Assembly (NCBI GenBank): GCA_025786725.1
Contig: JAHLTZ010000008.1
Location: 248,001-312,000 of the forward strand
Length of the DNA stretch: 64,000 bases
Direction: 5' to 3'
Source: Syncephalis fuscata
Taxonomy: Eukaryota > Zoopagomycota > Zoopagomycetes > Zoopagales > Piptocephalidaceae
Shown here: one piece after another, positions 49,601 to 63,948 of the stretch
Numbering within the stretch: position 1 is the stretch's first letter
Layout of the letters: every line of letters begins with the position of its first letter
The notes under the pieces: model-generated
Told to the model about the DNA's origin: nothing
Databases searched by the model: none
Seen by the model: the letters and a program-made list of their open reading frames with translations, nothing else
Translations under genes and position numbers: made by a program

Positions 49601-50414
49601 CACGCCACTACACAAACAGAAAGGTAAATGAATTTATTAAAAGAATATAGCCAGCTAAATTATTTGTAATATTGTATAGTGAAACTAGTTTAACTCTACT
49701 TACACTATCCATTGCTTCATTGCCTCGTCTAATTGAAAATCAAACTATTCAAAAAGATTTGCAAAAGGCATATGAAACAATTCTTGGTCCAGGTACCGAA
49801 GAAAAGGTTAGAAACACTATTTATATGGTTAATACTGATGTACTAACACTATTATTATAATAATAACAATTAGAAACTATTACAAGCTTTACGTAGTCTA
49901 CGCACTTTATGTCAATTATTGTCTACAGAACGTGTCTCATTACTTGCTATGATGACGGTCCAGCCAATTGTTTTACTTATTCAACGACTACGTGGATCTG
50001 ACTGTCTTACTATTAATCAACTTGATATTATGGTAGAAGAAGCACTACGTGCCTGTTGTACACTACTCGTTTCCCTACCCAGTATTAATGGTAGGTCAAA
50101 TAGCTATATAGAATATATAGTATAATACTAATACTTTGATAATCAATATAGGTCTATCGGTGGCGCTTGTGGCGGCCATTCCCTGGCTTGACTACATCGA
50201 TGCAAGTGTTCGCCATGCTGTTGCCAAATTACTATTAACTATGGCGGCTGAACAAGCACCTGCTTTCCGACAAGCATTAACTAATTTGCCATCAGAACAA
50301 GCAAGTCAACTTGAAACGGCATTGCGTCAGTTTGCTATTGAACAACAAACGGCAGCGACAAATAATCAACCAACTCAGTCCAAGATTGAATTAAAGAGTG
50401 CATTCTCATTTTAA
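43652..50414 (+). CDS. LAA1: LAA1/HEATR5-family HEAT-repeat protein (AP-1 adaptor partner)
   Basis: Large HEAT-repeat protein that binds clathrin adaptor AP-1 and helps its recruitment at the trans-Golgi and endosomes. It starts at ATG 43652 (MADTDIDHNLPRPISFLFDE) and ends at TAA 50412-50414, with about 20 exons and more than 1,900 residues. Matches to HEATR5 include an opening ALEKDLQTV with DILKASQEELEKILLRLLSD, repeated HEAT helices throughout, and a DPHPTVHTWALEALG block at 47100. The best block is DMDDPEFPGSSLLEQYQ with ALTPALDVQAPPQV (48040-48200), which corresponds to the PEFPG..LEQYQ..ALRPAF region of HEATR5. A poly-Gln run lies at 46300-46325 and a poly-Asp run at 48860-48880. The join near 48729/48799 may lack one base. 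It converges on CTF4, 55 bases away. Confidence 0.9.
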
Positions 50415-50469
50415 TATAAATATATATATATAAAAGTAATCATTTATTATTTGTATTTGTCTATTTATA

Positions 50470-53400
50470 CTAAGCTGCTTTACTTTGTTCATTTAACGTT
50501 GCTTGTTTCTTTCGTGACGCTAATGAATCAACGGATAATGCACCTCGTTTACCGTTTTGTTGTTCTGATGAGTCTCCCAAATCTAATTTGATTATTAATA
50601 ATACAAATGTATTAAGTATAATCAACCTACCACGTCTAATAAGATCAAGTAGATTAATGATCCATCTTTTGGTTGATCACCGTTATTTGGTGTCATATTA
50701 CTTGCTGGTGCTATTATAATATTAATATAACCAATATAAAGTGTTAAAATAAACTTACATAAAAACGAATTATTATTATTTAAAACGGATCCATTTTGTA
50801 TAGTTGAACCATTGGTCGTATCTATTTAAACAGTATAAGCGGTAATATTTAATTATATAAATGTCATACTTACTTGGATAGTTATTGGGGAAATAGTCTG
50901 GAACTAGATCTTTTTGAAGCATGACCTATTGATATATTTACATTAATACTTATGGTTGCTATTAATGATAAGCAGTAATGGTTACTTACCTCTTTAAGTA
51001 AAAGCATACGTTCCACAAGGGTCGACATACGATGATAATTAGCGATTTTACACGCTGCATCATAAGCAGCCGGTAAATGAAGCATACTACAAAGCTCCAA
51101 TGCTCTCTAAAATAATGGAGCAAGTAATAGTAAAATATACATTAGTATATACGTAGATCAGTCTATATTTATATACCTGAGTCTTTTCCGCTTTACATGC
51201 CGACTATAAACGAATGTATCAATATGACCATTCTTTAGTATGGTGCTGCACTTACTTGAATCATCATCAACGCCGTTTTATCTAATTCAGCCTGAAGCCG
51301 TGTTTGTCTAGTTGGATTTGCTTCATGGTCGCCCGTAGTTAACAATGTACGTAAACGCAAAAGTCTAAAATAAAATATTAATTCATTGATATATAAATCA
51401 TTCTTGTTACATATTAGCATTTTACTTACTTTTCCTCTTGTATCAATTCATTTGTCACTTCACTATTAAGAACCGGTAATTTCAAGTCAAGTTCATGAAT
51501 TATTGGTCGACTAAAACTAGGTATTGGACGATCACGCTACATGTATATAGATAGATAGATAGATATATTAGCTAAAGACATTATCTATTAATACTGCAAT
51601 AATACAACTTACTGGACATAGAATACAACTAAATTGTTGATCACTTAATCCTATAGGGAAATAGTACAATTGATCATTGCGTGTATCGGTTCGTTGATAG
51701 ACTGGCGTCCATCGCCCTTGTCCTAACTGATGATGGTGTACGAGTATGTAAATTGTATCCATATTGTCCATAACTGATGGTGCCTATAATTATAGGTTAC
51801 TTGTAAATATATTTACTAGTTGGGTAATTACTTACACCAACTTCACTAAAACCAATCCATTTTAGCCCTGTTTTTAATAATGGCAGATCGCCTGTTTGTA
51901 CAAACTGTGAATCACTTAGACGAACAATGGTGTATTTATGGATATCTATTCAACAATGTTAATTCAATAAGTTGTTTCATTCTATTTAAATAGCTATATT
52001 ACCCGATTGTGATGATGTCGCTACTATTAACGCATAGTCTCCGTAAGCAGCACAGGCAATGACATTGGGCAGTACAAATATTTCACGTTCAATTCCGGTC
52101 TTAGTAACTATATGAACCCAGTCATTTGAAAGACATAGTACAACATAGTGTTCGCTTGATGTCATAGCTAGTAAATGACCAATAAAGATTATTGATCATA
52201 TAGTAGATTGTACTTCACTGTTACCTTTTACATCAACTTCATCGGGTAGCGTTTTGGTCCATTCGTTGCTCGTTAAATGATCAAATGGACGATAATATAC
52301 AGATGCCAATTCATTATCTTTCGTATTATTAGCAAATAAACAAGCTTGTTCGCCTATTTCCCTTTTAATTAAACAATAATTTGTTATTAGCCATTTATTT
52401 GCTTACCCAAAACACCTAGTGTAAAATTACGATAATCAGTAAAATGAAATCCTCGAAAGGCGCCTTTATCATTGAATTCAACCCGTATCACTACATGATC
52501 ATCTTGTCGTACGCCAACAATATTGCCAATTGTATTATAGGCTATAAAATAGACAATATTTATATATTATATAGTTATCAGTTAATTGGTCAATTAATAT
52601 ATAACTCTAATGACTATTTACCAAAATAACGTCGACTATTAACCCATGATGTAGCGCCCAATTGTAATGGTGTAATCGCTAATTAAATATATTTGTAAGT
52701 CATTTATACTCTATTGTAATCAATATTTAATAATAAATACCTGTTTTCTGTTGATTTATATACTTGGTAGTTGATAAAGAAGGAACTGGAAACTTTTGTT
52801 TAACTACTGTTTCATTTAACGGTTCTTCTACTGAATTTGTATTCATTGTTATATCTTTCCGTTCCGTCTGTTCTGTATCCATCCAGTCATCTTCTTCCAT
52901 CATAGGTATATCAGCGACTAAATCAGCGGTATTTATATGCTGATTATCAAAAACATCTACAATATCGTTCGAATACAGCAATTGACCACGACGATCTGTC
53001 TAATGTATCTAAAAATGTTAGAATAACAAATAACTCATTGTCATGCTTATTACCAATGCTATTGAACCACGACTAGGATGCCATGAAAGATGTACAATTT
53101 TTGTACTATGATCGTATCTATAGTATTATAAAGCATTAATAAATAAATGAACATATTATTGCAGATTAAATCCTACTTGTGGCATACTCGGGCTTCTTCT
53201 GTATCATTTTGTAATATAAGTAATTTACAATCTTGATTATAAATGGCAATATGTCCTGAATGAGACCAAACTACACCAGCAATTGGCTAGTATGACAATT
53301 AACATTAATAGTCTTTTTATAACGATAACCTACTTTATCAAGATAAGCATTTGAACGTAATCTTTGTAATTCACTCGTTAAAGGCACAATCATAATTCCT

Positions 53401-54434
53401 AAATACCATTCTAATTAATTATATCTACCAATATTATTTAAGTAATAGTACCAGATGCACCAGATGCAGCAAATCTATCACCACTAGGTGCCCAACTAAT
53501 TGACTGGGATCCACCATGATTTCTATATATACATATACATATACATATATACACATATATTTATGAATATTAGTATTACAATTGATATAGTTATAGTATA
53601 ATATAATAAATAAAAATCACTTACGCAAATATACCAGTATGAACAAGACTTGTCCATTGTTTAACACAAGTAAAAATGTCATTTTCTTCCCTCCAAAGAC
53701 GTACTTCACCCGAGGTATCAACCGATAACTATAATATAGTATAATATAAATAATATAATATATTAATACTCTATAGTAATATATTCTATTCTCCTACCAA
53801 CTCATTAGTATTAGGGGCAAATTTAACACAACTAATCGGTTTAGTATGACCACGTAATTTGGTCACTTCTCTTGATTCTTCAATATGTTTAATAGAAATA
53901 CTTGGATCTCTATTCATTCAACCACCATTAACTATAATACTACAATAAACTATATTAATACATACTCTGTGGCTATAGCAATTAGCTGTCCATCATGACT
54001 AGTTGAAATATCTTTGACAGATAGATTACAGCGTGCAAGTAATTTAACAAATTCAAGACTAGGATAAGCAAAACAAGTAACTGTTCTATCCTCGGATCCA
54101 ACGATAAGTAGTTCTTTCTATAAATAGTCGCTATTGTTAGTTATACAATTGGCGCCTATATTGTATATAACTTACTGTTGTAGTAATACAGGTGATTTGA
54201 CTTGTATGATACTCTAGTGTGCGTGCTTCTTCATCCCGTTCCTCATCAGACGTAGCGAACATACGCACCAGCATATCTTCGCCAGCCGTAAATACATGTC
54301 TATAATAAAGATACGTTTAAATAGTGCCATTTTAACAAGATACCAACTTACCGGCCAGATAATGCATGTGTCGCTATAGTAAATCCCTCTGAATGAGCAA
54401 ACCGAGGCTGTGTTTTGTCCATTTGATCACTCAT
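50470..54434 (-). CDS. CTF4: Ctf4/WDHD1 replisome hub protein
   Basis: Trimeric hub that links the CMG helicase to DNA polymerase alpha and other replisome clients. It starts at ATG 54432-54434 (MSDQMDKTQPRFAHSEGFTI) and ends at TAG 50470-50472, in about 20 short exons. The N-terminal WD40 propeller is clear: GRHVFTAGEDMLVRMF, ITCITTTKELLIVGSEDRTV, SIKHIEESREVTKLRGHTKP, ISCVKFAPNTNEL. An acidic linker follows (DLVADIPMMEEDDWMDTEQ, near 52900). The second, SepB/trimerising domain comes next (FVLPNVIACAAYGDYALIVA, WIGFSEVGAPSV, LYYFPIGLSDQQFSCILCP). A helical bundle (RTLLTTGDHEA, RALELCSMLHLPAAYDAACK, MSTLVERMLLLKE) and a basic tail (ASRKKQATLNEQSKAA) end the protein. It diverges from the ASH-domain gene. 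Confidence 0.92.
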
Positions 54435-54937
54435 AATGATAGTATTCAACTATACTTGATCCAATTGAAAAAAGCTAAAATAAAAAGTAGCGTACTTGAA
54501 TAGAGAAGAGGAATAGTAAACGCATTATTTTATCTTTTGTCTTTGTTAATTATCGACGTGTCTTCACGCGCCTTTTCATCGCGTCTCCAATTGGATATTC
54601 ATTCAAACCGAACTGGTTCAATCACTTTAAAAGTTAAAACCGTCACCATCAATTTGTCATTACACCACTTGTCATCATTCATTATAGTAGAGTGATTGAT
54701 TGATTAATTGATTGGTACAGTGAGAGAATAGATAAAAGTCTATACGACTCACTTACTCACTCATCTGTATACATAAAGCTGCCACCCTTATTCATTCTTG
54801 TGTTTATCGTGGTTCATTACGGTCATTACCTTAAATTGACTAATAACGACCACGGACAAGGTCATTATCTACACTTCATTCCGCATCGGTACTTATCGGT
54901 ACGCGCTACGGCGTGTTTTTAACCGCCTTATACTACG
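54435..54937. promoter_or_regulatory. Divergent promoter region of CTF4 and the ASH-domain gene
   Basis: A 503-base spacer between two start codons pointing away from each other. No coding frame was seen. It includes short repeats such as GATTGATTGATT (54692-54712) and TCACTTACTCACTCA (54748-54764). Promoter function is inferred from gene orientation. Confidence 0.5.
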
Positions 54938-57900
54938 ATGATTGTTACCGAAGGGTTTGATGAAGTACTTGATTTAGGGAGAGTTTATGCGAATGGCTTG
55001 CATTCACTGCGATTATTTCGAATTCGTAATCGGCAGTCGTACGCGGTTGAAGTACGGCTTCAATCTGATCTAGACGGACAGATTGCGTTCCAAACGTCGA
55101 ATGAAAACTTAAATTTACTACTTTCTGCATTACGGGAACATGTTACGCTAAATAGCAGCCAAGTACTTAATTGGACGACCAATACAGTCGATGCAACTGA
55201 AAAATCAATTAATATACTTGGAGATGATGCGGCAGAACGACAATTTAACTTGTTATTCAATTATGTCAATACGGTTAAGAATATCGTACTGGCTCCCTAT
55301 GAATGTCGCGACTTGGTACTTTCATTCTTACCCGCAGATGTACCCGATAAAATACCCACTATTCATCGACATGTAGAAGAGGATACAGATGATTTACGTC
55401 GCGATAAACTTGATACGCGCCATGATCAACTATCGGATGATTTAATGGCCTCAAGTGATCAACAGCAGAGTCGCTATCAAATGCCACGTAAAGATAATTA
55501 TGATAGTGATCACACAGGATCAGGTACGGCTACTGATGTACCCAATATAAATGGTCATTTCCATGATAATAAGCATCACCGTACTAATCGTACTTTTACC
55601 AATACAACTTCACCACCTGAAGCACAAACATTCGACCAAGAAGAGTCGTTTTTCTATCATGATGTGCAAGGTTCTATCTATTTTCTTGTTTATCCACTCG
55701 AACAGAATGGTATTACACGCTCTGTTGACGCGGTATCAACTCAAATGGACCGTCGTATTTCAGTGGCCCCACCGGCGTTTGTTAAATCAGTTCACGTGTC
55801 GGCCCGTGTTTGTCGATCTTTTCTATGGTCGGATATTAGCGGTACTGTGCTTAGTCTACCCGATGGTATACCTGGCGAAACCCATGTTAAAGACTTTACC
55901 GTATGGAATCGATCGGAAATTGATTTGTATTATCGATTGGATGCCACACAAATTGGTGCCACTTCTCGTCGCGCCACCGATGAACTGTCATTTATCGATG
56001 CTGATACGGGCGATCCAGTAGGACAGCGGCCCATTCCTGGGTTTGGTCATCGTCGTTTACGGGCCACTTTCTGCCCCAATAATGTTGGCACATTTGCCTT
56101 TGATATTCGTTTAGAGAATGAAAATGATGCCTATAACTCTGAAGAGGCGCGTATTCAAGCAGTGGTCAAGTCATTGGCCGGCAGTGCATCGCTGGTCGTT
56201 AACGAAGAAGCACTCGATTTTGGTGTTTGTTATAGTGGACATGGATATAGCCGTACTTTTGTAGTGAAGAATGTAAGTGAACTACCGGTTGAAGTTCATT
56301 TACAGGCTCAGGATGCCAATATACGCTTTTATCCTGTGGTAAAAGAAGCCATGTCCGATGAATCAACCACTGGCCACGACAATAGATCGACCAATATAAT
56401 GGCAGTAACGGTGGCAGTGGAGGACAACGGGATACAACGAGTAATTTACACGGTGATATGGATTTAATGGGTGGTTCAACACTACCCCATAGTCATACCA
56501 GCAATAGTAACACTATGAACACGACTATGACAACGAGTAATACGATGAATACTTCAACCGTTAATAACAGTATTTCAAGTGGTAAAGGTAATACGGGAAA
56601 TACTATACGTTCACCACCACCTATGGAACCAATTGAAGAGTTGTTAGTAAAGCCTGGCGTGGAACGTACTATTATGGCCACGTATACACCACGACTTGAT
56701 GCATCTTCAACTGACTATCAAGCAGGTCGATTACTACGACGTACTTTCCGTATCCAATTATCAATATCGTCATCTGCACCTGGCTTTTCCGTACCTAAAG
56801 CGTATAAAGTTATTCAATGTCGTGCCAAAGCATGTACTTCATTTATCGGCACTAGTACATCGATTGTTAATTTCGGTGATACAGATGTGGGTGTGCTCAA
56901 GTCACTACCTTTGATTATTACCAATTATTCTGAATTGCCGGCCCAAGTCCAAATTCGTTTTGCTTCTAAGATTCTTACTTGTGATCGTCAACAAATTTCT
57001 ATTCCACCAAAACAATCACAAGAAGTAAAGTTTGAAATTTATCCACGTAAAGTAAATCCAGAATATCGTAAACAAATCGAGTAAGTGAATTAATAATATT
57101 AATATTATTAATACTAATACTAATTTGATTAACTTTATTAATAGAATTGTTAATTTGAATCATCGTCAAGATAATCAAATTGTTGAAGTTAAAAGTACTA
57201 ATGTCGACCGTAAAGGTGTTAGTTTCCATTCTTTATTCTATCGTGTCATTACTGCACCTGGTATTAATTACCTTGACTTTGGTACTGTTATTGGTGGTGC
57301 ATCAGCTGTACGTACTATGATGATTGACAATATTAGTGGTGAAGAACTTGTTTTAAATCTATCAACATCAGATTCAGAACACATTCAAGTGTTTACAGTA
57401 GCTGATGATATGCCGGATCAGTTTCAATCATTAATAGATACGCTAGAACCATCATTATTACCTCAATCAACAAATGCACTTGTTCGTACTAGTTCTCCTA
57501 CTTCATTGGATGTATCATCTACTGTTTATTTGCAACAACAACAACAACAAGCATACAGCAAATACAGCAACAGCAACAACCACAGCAACAACTACAGCAG
57601 CAACCACAGCAGCAACAACAACACAACAACAACATTCATCAGTATCAGAATTCCGTTCTACTATTGCTGCTTTACGTAATCATTCTACATTACCTGTTCC
57701 ACAACCTATTATGACATCTGCATCGTCAACGGCTGAAGATACACGAAGAAGTACACGTTTGGACTACCAACCTGTAGAAACATTGGATTTCCTTGATTTA
57801 GCACTACCAGTTATACTTGGTCGTAAATCACAACGGCGTCTTCGTCGTCGTATGGCTGATCAAGGTCGTCGTATTGCCGGTGTTCGACCACAGAATCAAG

Positions 57901-60900
57901 GTATATCAACGACATTTAATGATATGATATTGAACAGTACAGCATTTACATCCACTGCCACTGCTAATGCAGCAACACGTCATCGTACTAGAGAAGAAAG
58001 ACCCATGACTACTACAGTTGCATCTAATATTGATCAAAATGCATCATCTACACCTTTATTAGCATCAGCCATTGTGGCTCAAACGATAGCTTCTACGACC
58101 ATGCCTACTACTACTGGTAGTACTGCTACTACTACTACTGGTACTGCTACTGGTAGTACTGCTACTAGTAATACTGGTAATACGATTGGTAATATAGAAG
58201 CAAATACCACATCCAATACCACTTTAGATTATGCCAATGAATCCAGTATAAACCAACGGCGTAATGAACAAGCAGATATTATATGGAATAAGGTATTACT
58301 GCTGAACGAGAACTTAATGCAGCAGCACCACCTGTATTCCCCTCTCAATTAGCAGAAGAATCCTTTGTACAAGAACAAATGGCTTTACGGTCACAACTCC
58401 GTAAATATATAGATGACCATCGACTTGTATCCATAACCGCCAATCTTATCGTTAATGCCAGTAGCAAACGACGACTTATGGTTCTTTATGAACCAATTGC
58501 TCCATCATCTAGAAACGATACTACGACATTGAATAATCCACGTGTCGATATACTCGAGCATGTTAATATTCGGCTTGTTAAATTCAATAAGGATACTGTA
58601 GAACCATGCAACGAGTCAATCAAAGGATTAAACGACGAAGACTTTGCCATTCCTGTCCGTCAAGTATCATTAAAGGCTAGACTACGACAAATTCATTGGG
58701 AAATTGGTCAACGTAGTATTAATCTAGGCCCTATTGGTAAAGAAGAACGCCGTACCAACGTCATTACTATTCGAAATAGAGGCGAAGTACCTTTATTATA
58801 TACGTTAAAGAAATCAGGCTCCGTTCTATCGAGTGATATATCATTCCGTAGTGGTGGTCAATCCGGTGTAGTACGTGGATTCAGTATACGAGAAGTCGAA
58901 TTTGTGTATCAACCCAGTTTAAGTGGTGACTTTTCTGAAAAGATTATTGTGGAAAATGTACTTGATCCAAGTAATAATGGTGCGGTGTTGGTTAAAGCAT
59001 TTGTACGTAAACCAACCCACTTTTACGTAAAACCGACGGAAATTGATCTGGGTCCTTGTCTATTGGGTGGTGAGACGGCATCTATTTGCAGTGCATTAAT
59101 GATCACCAATACCGACTACCAAACGCGTACTTTTGTGGCCAAAGTTGAAAGAATCCGCTATAAAGAATTTACCGGAGAGATTAAATTCCGTATTGAGCGT
59201 AGTGATGGCAGTCTAGATGGTACCGGTGCTTTACTAAGCGAAGATGCCCAAGAAAAGATTGAATCATTGGAGCAAAAGATGAAAATTGCTCGTCGTAAGG
59301 GTAGATCGGACAAAGTAAAGAAACTTGAAGATAAACTGGATCGATTACGTCGTGGCACACCCGATGAACCAGACGTCGGTCAAGATTTGGAAGAAGATGA
59401 ACTTGACGGTGAAGAGGAAGTAGACACGACACCTACTACCAACAAATTGAACACCAATGACTCTAACGATGTAGACACCGATACGCCAATAACTGATATT
59501 ATCGATGAAGCACCAATTAAAGTTATTAAAGTCGCACCTGAAAGTATTACCTTCTCGTTAAATGGTCGTACTACAGAAAAACTGTGGATTACGCTAAGTA
59601 CCACACCATTAGTAGATACAGTTACTGATGATGAATCCGTTCAAGATACACCAACCAATACATTGGAGATGGAACAAAAGGTTACGGGTATGATTACTGT
59701 TCATGAGCATAAGAATGCCGATGTATCACAACAAATCACTTTTATGGCTCAAGTATTTAGACAATTAAGTGACTATCAAGTAGCATTAACCGCATGGCGT
59801 ATGATGTATCCACGGGCCATCGATGATATTCTATCCGATACTGATTCTATTTCAACTGCCCTATCACAACCACAATTACTAGAGAATACATCGAATGTTA
59901 TTAGTAATAACCATATGAATATGAATATGAACAGTATTGGGCCATTGGTTGATACTACATCGAATACGAATACGAATACGAATACAGCCACTACTTCTAT
60001 TAGTAACACACCCACTACTACTCATCCATCTAAATCACCTTTACTTGTAGATGGTATGAATACAACGACATATTCAACTCATATTCTAGTTCATCCCACC
60101 AAATTACTATCAGCTATTAAGTGTGGCGATACTACAGCTTATACCATCTATTTAACCAATTCAACCGATTCTGTTAAATCTATTAGTATTCAATGGCCTT
60201 CATCAACATCCGCTATGACTATTACACCACTATTAGAAGTAGATGATCCATCGACGGTTCAACTAGATATTAATGAAAAGCGATCTATTACATTCAATGT
60301 ACATGTATCCACACTTGGATGGCATATCTCAACGATTACGCTATTCGATCAAGAGGATCAATGGACAGAATCGATTGGCGTTCAATGTTATGCGCATATG
60401 GAACGATTACTTTATTTCCCTTCATTGGCGTCAACCCACACATCGAATGATACGATGAATGATGGTCAATCTAGTCAGAGTCAAGATAAAGAAGACAACA
60501 TACTACGGGCAATACTAATATTGTTGGCAAGGAGGATGCATTGTCACTTGATCTTGGTTTCTGTTATGTTGATGGTAACAAATATGCACAAATTGTTCCA
60601 TTAATGGTGGCCAGCCACGCCAACGATGAATTACTACTGAGTTGTCAAAGTAATTTATCCCAAGTATTGGTGTTTCTAGATAGTCATGGCACACGTCCGG
60701 CCACTCAAGTGCCTATTAAAGCCAATGGAGTTATTACACTATGGATAGCCGTACAACCCACACTTACGACAACCAATCGAGGTGAATCACGTGATCGAGA
60801 TGGTGATATCCGTCGATTAATTGGTGGATTACGCTTTACACTAACCACTAATTGTATGTTAAATGAGGATGATGATGAGGATGGTGGTGGTGGTGAAGAA

Positions 60901-63900
60901 GAACAGTCATTGTCACTTGGATCACAAATACTACGATTTACCGCGTCAATTGGTCGATCGATGTTAAAACTATCACATCGTATTATTTATCTCGGATGGA
61001 CCTCTGTATTAGATGAACACTTTTACGGTCATTTATCGGTCATTAATGCATCGGCACGGGTACCTGCTGCTTATCGGTTGGACTGTTCAGGTGGCAGTTT
61101 ATCATTGGATCGTAGTTCAGGTACACTGGCCGTTGAAGGCAGTAATAGTCCATCTGAAGCCATGATTCATTTTCGTATGAATAGTTCACGTTATGGATTA
61201 TTAACTGAAATGATATCTGTTACTAATGTTCATAATCCACAACAAGTATTAGAGGCTAAAGTACAGCTACTCGTCGATGATGAACGATTAATGATGCGAC
61301 TCGATCAACATGAATCATCCACTGAAATGAACGATCAAAGTGATAATGATCGATTATATACATTACCTCAATTAACCTGGGATTGTATGCCAGTCATTGT
61401 ATCTGAAGTCGCCACTTCAATTGACGGTGTCACTAAGAAGCGTGTCCAATGGATACTTAAAGAGAAAGAAGGAGAAGGAGAAGGAGAAGGAGATGAAGAA
61501 GAAGAAAGAAAAGATAATGACCATACTGGAATAAGAGATCAAAAGATTCAATTAGAGAATATGACCGATCAACCTATTGTATTCACGGCGACCAGTGATC
61601 TTAATCAAGCTATTCGATGGACTGGATCTGTTGTATCTAATAACCATAATGGTGATGGTGAAGAGGTTGACGGTGACTATTGGTTATTACCACCTAGACG
61701 TGTATCAACTCTAGTGGTGAGTTGTGTTGATCCAAGTCGATGGATCGATTCAACCAAGAATTTGGAACGAGGTGAACAAGTAACAGTAACGGGTCTACTT
61801 CAAATACGGGATATTGAACATAATAGAGTATTGAAGGCATTGACGGTACATATGCCATTTGGTGTATCGAGAGGACAGATTAAAGAACCGGAAATCGATT
61901 TGGGTCAAGTTGGTTATGTGAATTCATGGCAATCAGTTAGAGCCAGTGGTCAATTGACTAATTTGTCACCACTACCACTACGCTACGCCATTGAATCACC
62001 ACCATTTATTACACCTATTAACGATGGCGATACAGACGAGGTGATCGATCCATTTGGTCATCGTGAATTGGTGTTTGAATTGCAGCCTGATCAGTTAAAG
62101 GACAGTTTGGCGGGTGAAGCACGATATGAAATACGTATCCACAATTTACAGAATCCAGCCAACACCATGTCGATTTGGATACGTGTTGATATGACCACCT
62201 TTGATCTACGCTTTGAACGACTACATAATAACGATGAATTGCTATTGCCCAGTCTACAATATCCGACGATTACCGCATCCGTACCGTGTGATGCATGGTT
62301 TAAGGTCATTAATACATCGGCTCAAGATATTCGATTTGATATTGGTACGGAAAAGTCTACGCAAGTGGATGATTTTGTTAGACTCGATGTATTATCGCGC
62401 TTCTCAAACTCTCCTCTAAAAGGTGGCGTCTCTTTATCGCCTAATGGATCGATTGAAGTACGTGTTGTCGCATCATTAAGACCTGGTGTTCGATTACCGA
62501 GTGAAATGCGCTCTATTATTGTACGACAAACGCCAATTATTTTGGGTAAAATATGGGTCACAACACAACCTGCTTCATCCGATACAACAACCACTCGACT
62601 AACTGAAGATATTACTGTAAGAGGCAGTATTACCGAAACATGTGCTTTTAGTATCGTAGAGAAAGTGACACAACTATCGTTACTTATGAGTGATGATCCA
62701 TCGTCGCGATTAAATGAAACAACCTCGGCCCAATTTGCTATTCATAATTTGTCTAAAGATTTAGACTTTTCATTTAGAATGGTATTAGAGAATCCACCGG
62801 GTATTCCATTATCGCAGTTACTACTTATTGATCCACCATTACTGGAAGAAGAAGATGTTGGTAGTGTTCGACCGGAAGAACAATTAACATTTCGATGTTG
62901 GTTAAGATCGAGTACAAAACATCGATTACCCGATGCTATTCGTATTTGTATTGTTGATATGCACGCATTAACAGAACAGTCTTTGATATTAACTTTACGA
63001 GTACCGGCTATGGCTAAACGATCAGTGCCTAATACTGCTGCTAATACTACTACTACTACACCTGCTTCACCTTCTGTAGCATCTTCATCATCATCGATGA
63101 CCAATATCGCTACTAGTAATTCTACTATTAACAATACAAGTGGTATTAGTAGTACATTAAGTGGTAGTTTTAGAACATCGCCATTATTGCCACCACCATC
63201 TACACCGGCACCTCCTGTGCTTACCTCATCTGTTACTTCTTCGTTAATTATACCTAGTACAAGTAGTGTATCGACTACAACAACTAGTGCGGCCATTGCT
63301 ATAGCTACTGCATCTACACGTTCAACTAGTTCAATACCTCCTATGTTATCGGCATCAACATCGCCCACCTCACCTCTACTACTATTGTCGTCTTCACCGT
63401 CATCGTCACCGTCACTATCATCAACACCATTAACAACACCAATTCCATTCTATGCCAATTCACCATTAATACGCGATGAAGAGTCGCCTAGTGAACAGCA
63501 ACAACAACAAGCAGAGTCGCGTCATATGCCTGCTTATTTAACGATACGTGGATGTCGTCGGATTGATGAAGATCCAAATCGATTTGAACTTGATTTGGGT
63601 CAACTAAATGTCGGATCACCGGCCGTGGTAAAATCAATGGTATTAACACGTAGTACGGCATCGATGTCGACGGGACAGCCTTTTTTTACCGATGGTATTC
63701 CATATACACTATGTATTATACCGGCCAGTAGTGCTTCATGGTTATCGGTGAATAGAACACGTGGTAGATTAGGTGCTAGTAGTCATTACTACGACGCATC
63801 AACGAGTACTAGTCACGATGAAGAGAACAACGAGCAAACACTAACTATTACGGCTATTCCAGGTGAAATTAGTGTATTCACTGCGCATATTGTTATTGAA

Positions 63901-63948
63901 TCATCGCGTGATCCTACGCACCGTATTATGATTCGTGTTAATATGGAA
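54938..63948 (+). CDS. Giant ASH (ASPM-SPD-2-Hydin) domain protein, 3' end beyond window
   Basis: It starts at ATG 54938 (MIVTEGFDEVLDLGRVYANG). Exon 1 ends at 57080 and exon 2 runs 57145-63948, giving about 2,980 residues before a GTAAGT donor leads off the window. The protein repeats immunoglobulin-like ASH/MSP units of the form 'hydrophobic-D-FG-V..G......V.I.N.S..P....'. Examples are EEALDFGVCYSGHGYSRTFV, SIVNFGDTDVGVLKSLPLII, NYLDFGTVIGGASAVRTMMI, RSINLGPIGKEERRTNVITI, TEIDLGPCLLGGETASICSA and EIDLGQVGYVNSWQSVRASG. Low-complexity inserts occur: Asn/Thr-rich (56500-56600), poly-Gln (57530-57650), a charged coil (59250-59440) and a Ser/Thr/Pro-rich block (63030-63460). Five one-base losses break the frame (see findings). 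ASH proteins act at cilia, centrosomes or spindle poles; the role here is unknown. Confidence 0.82.
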
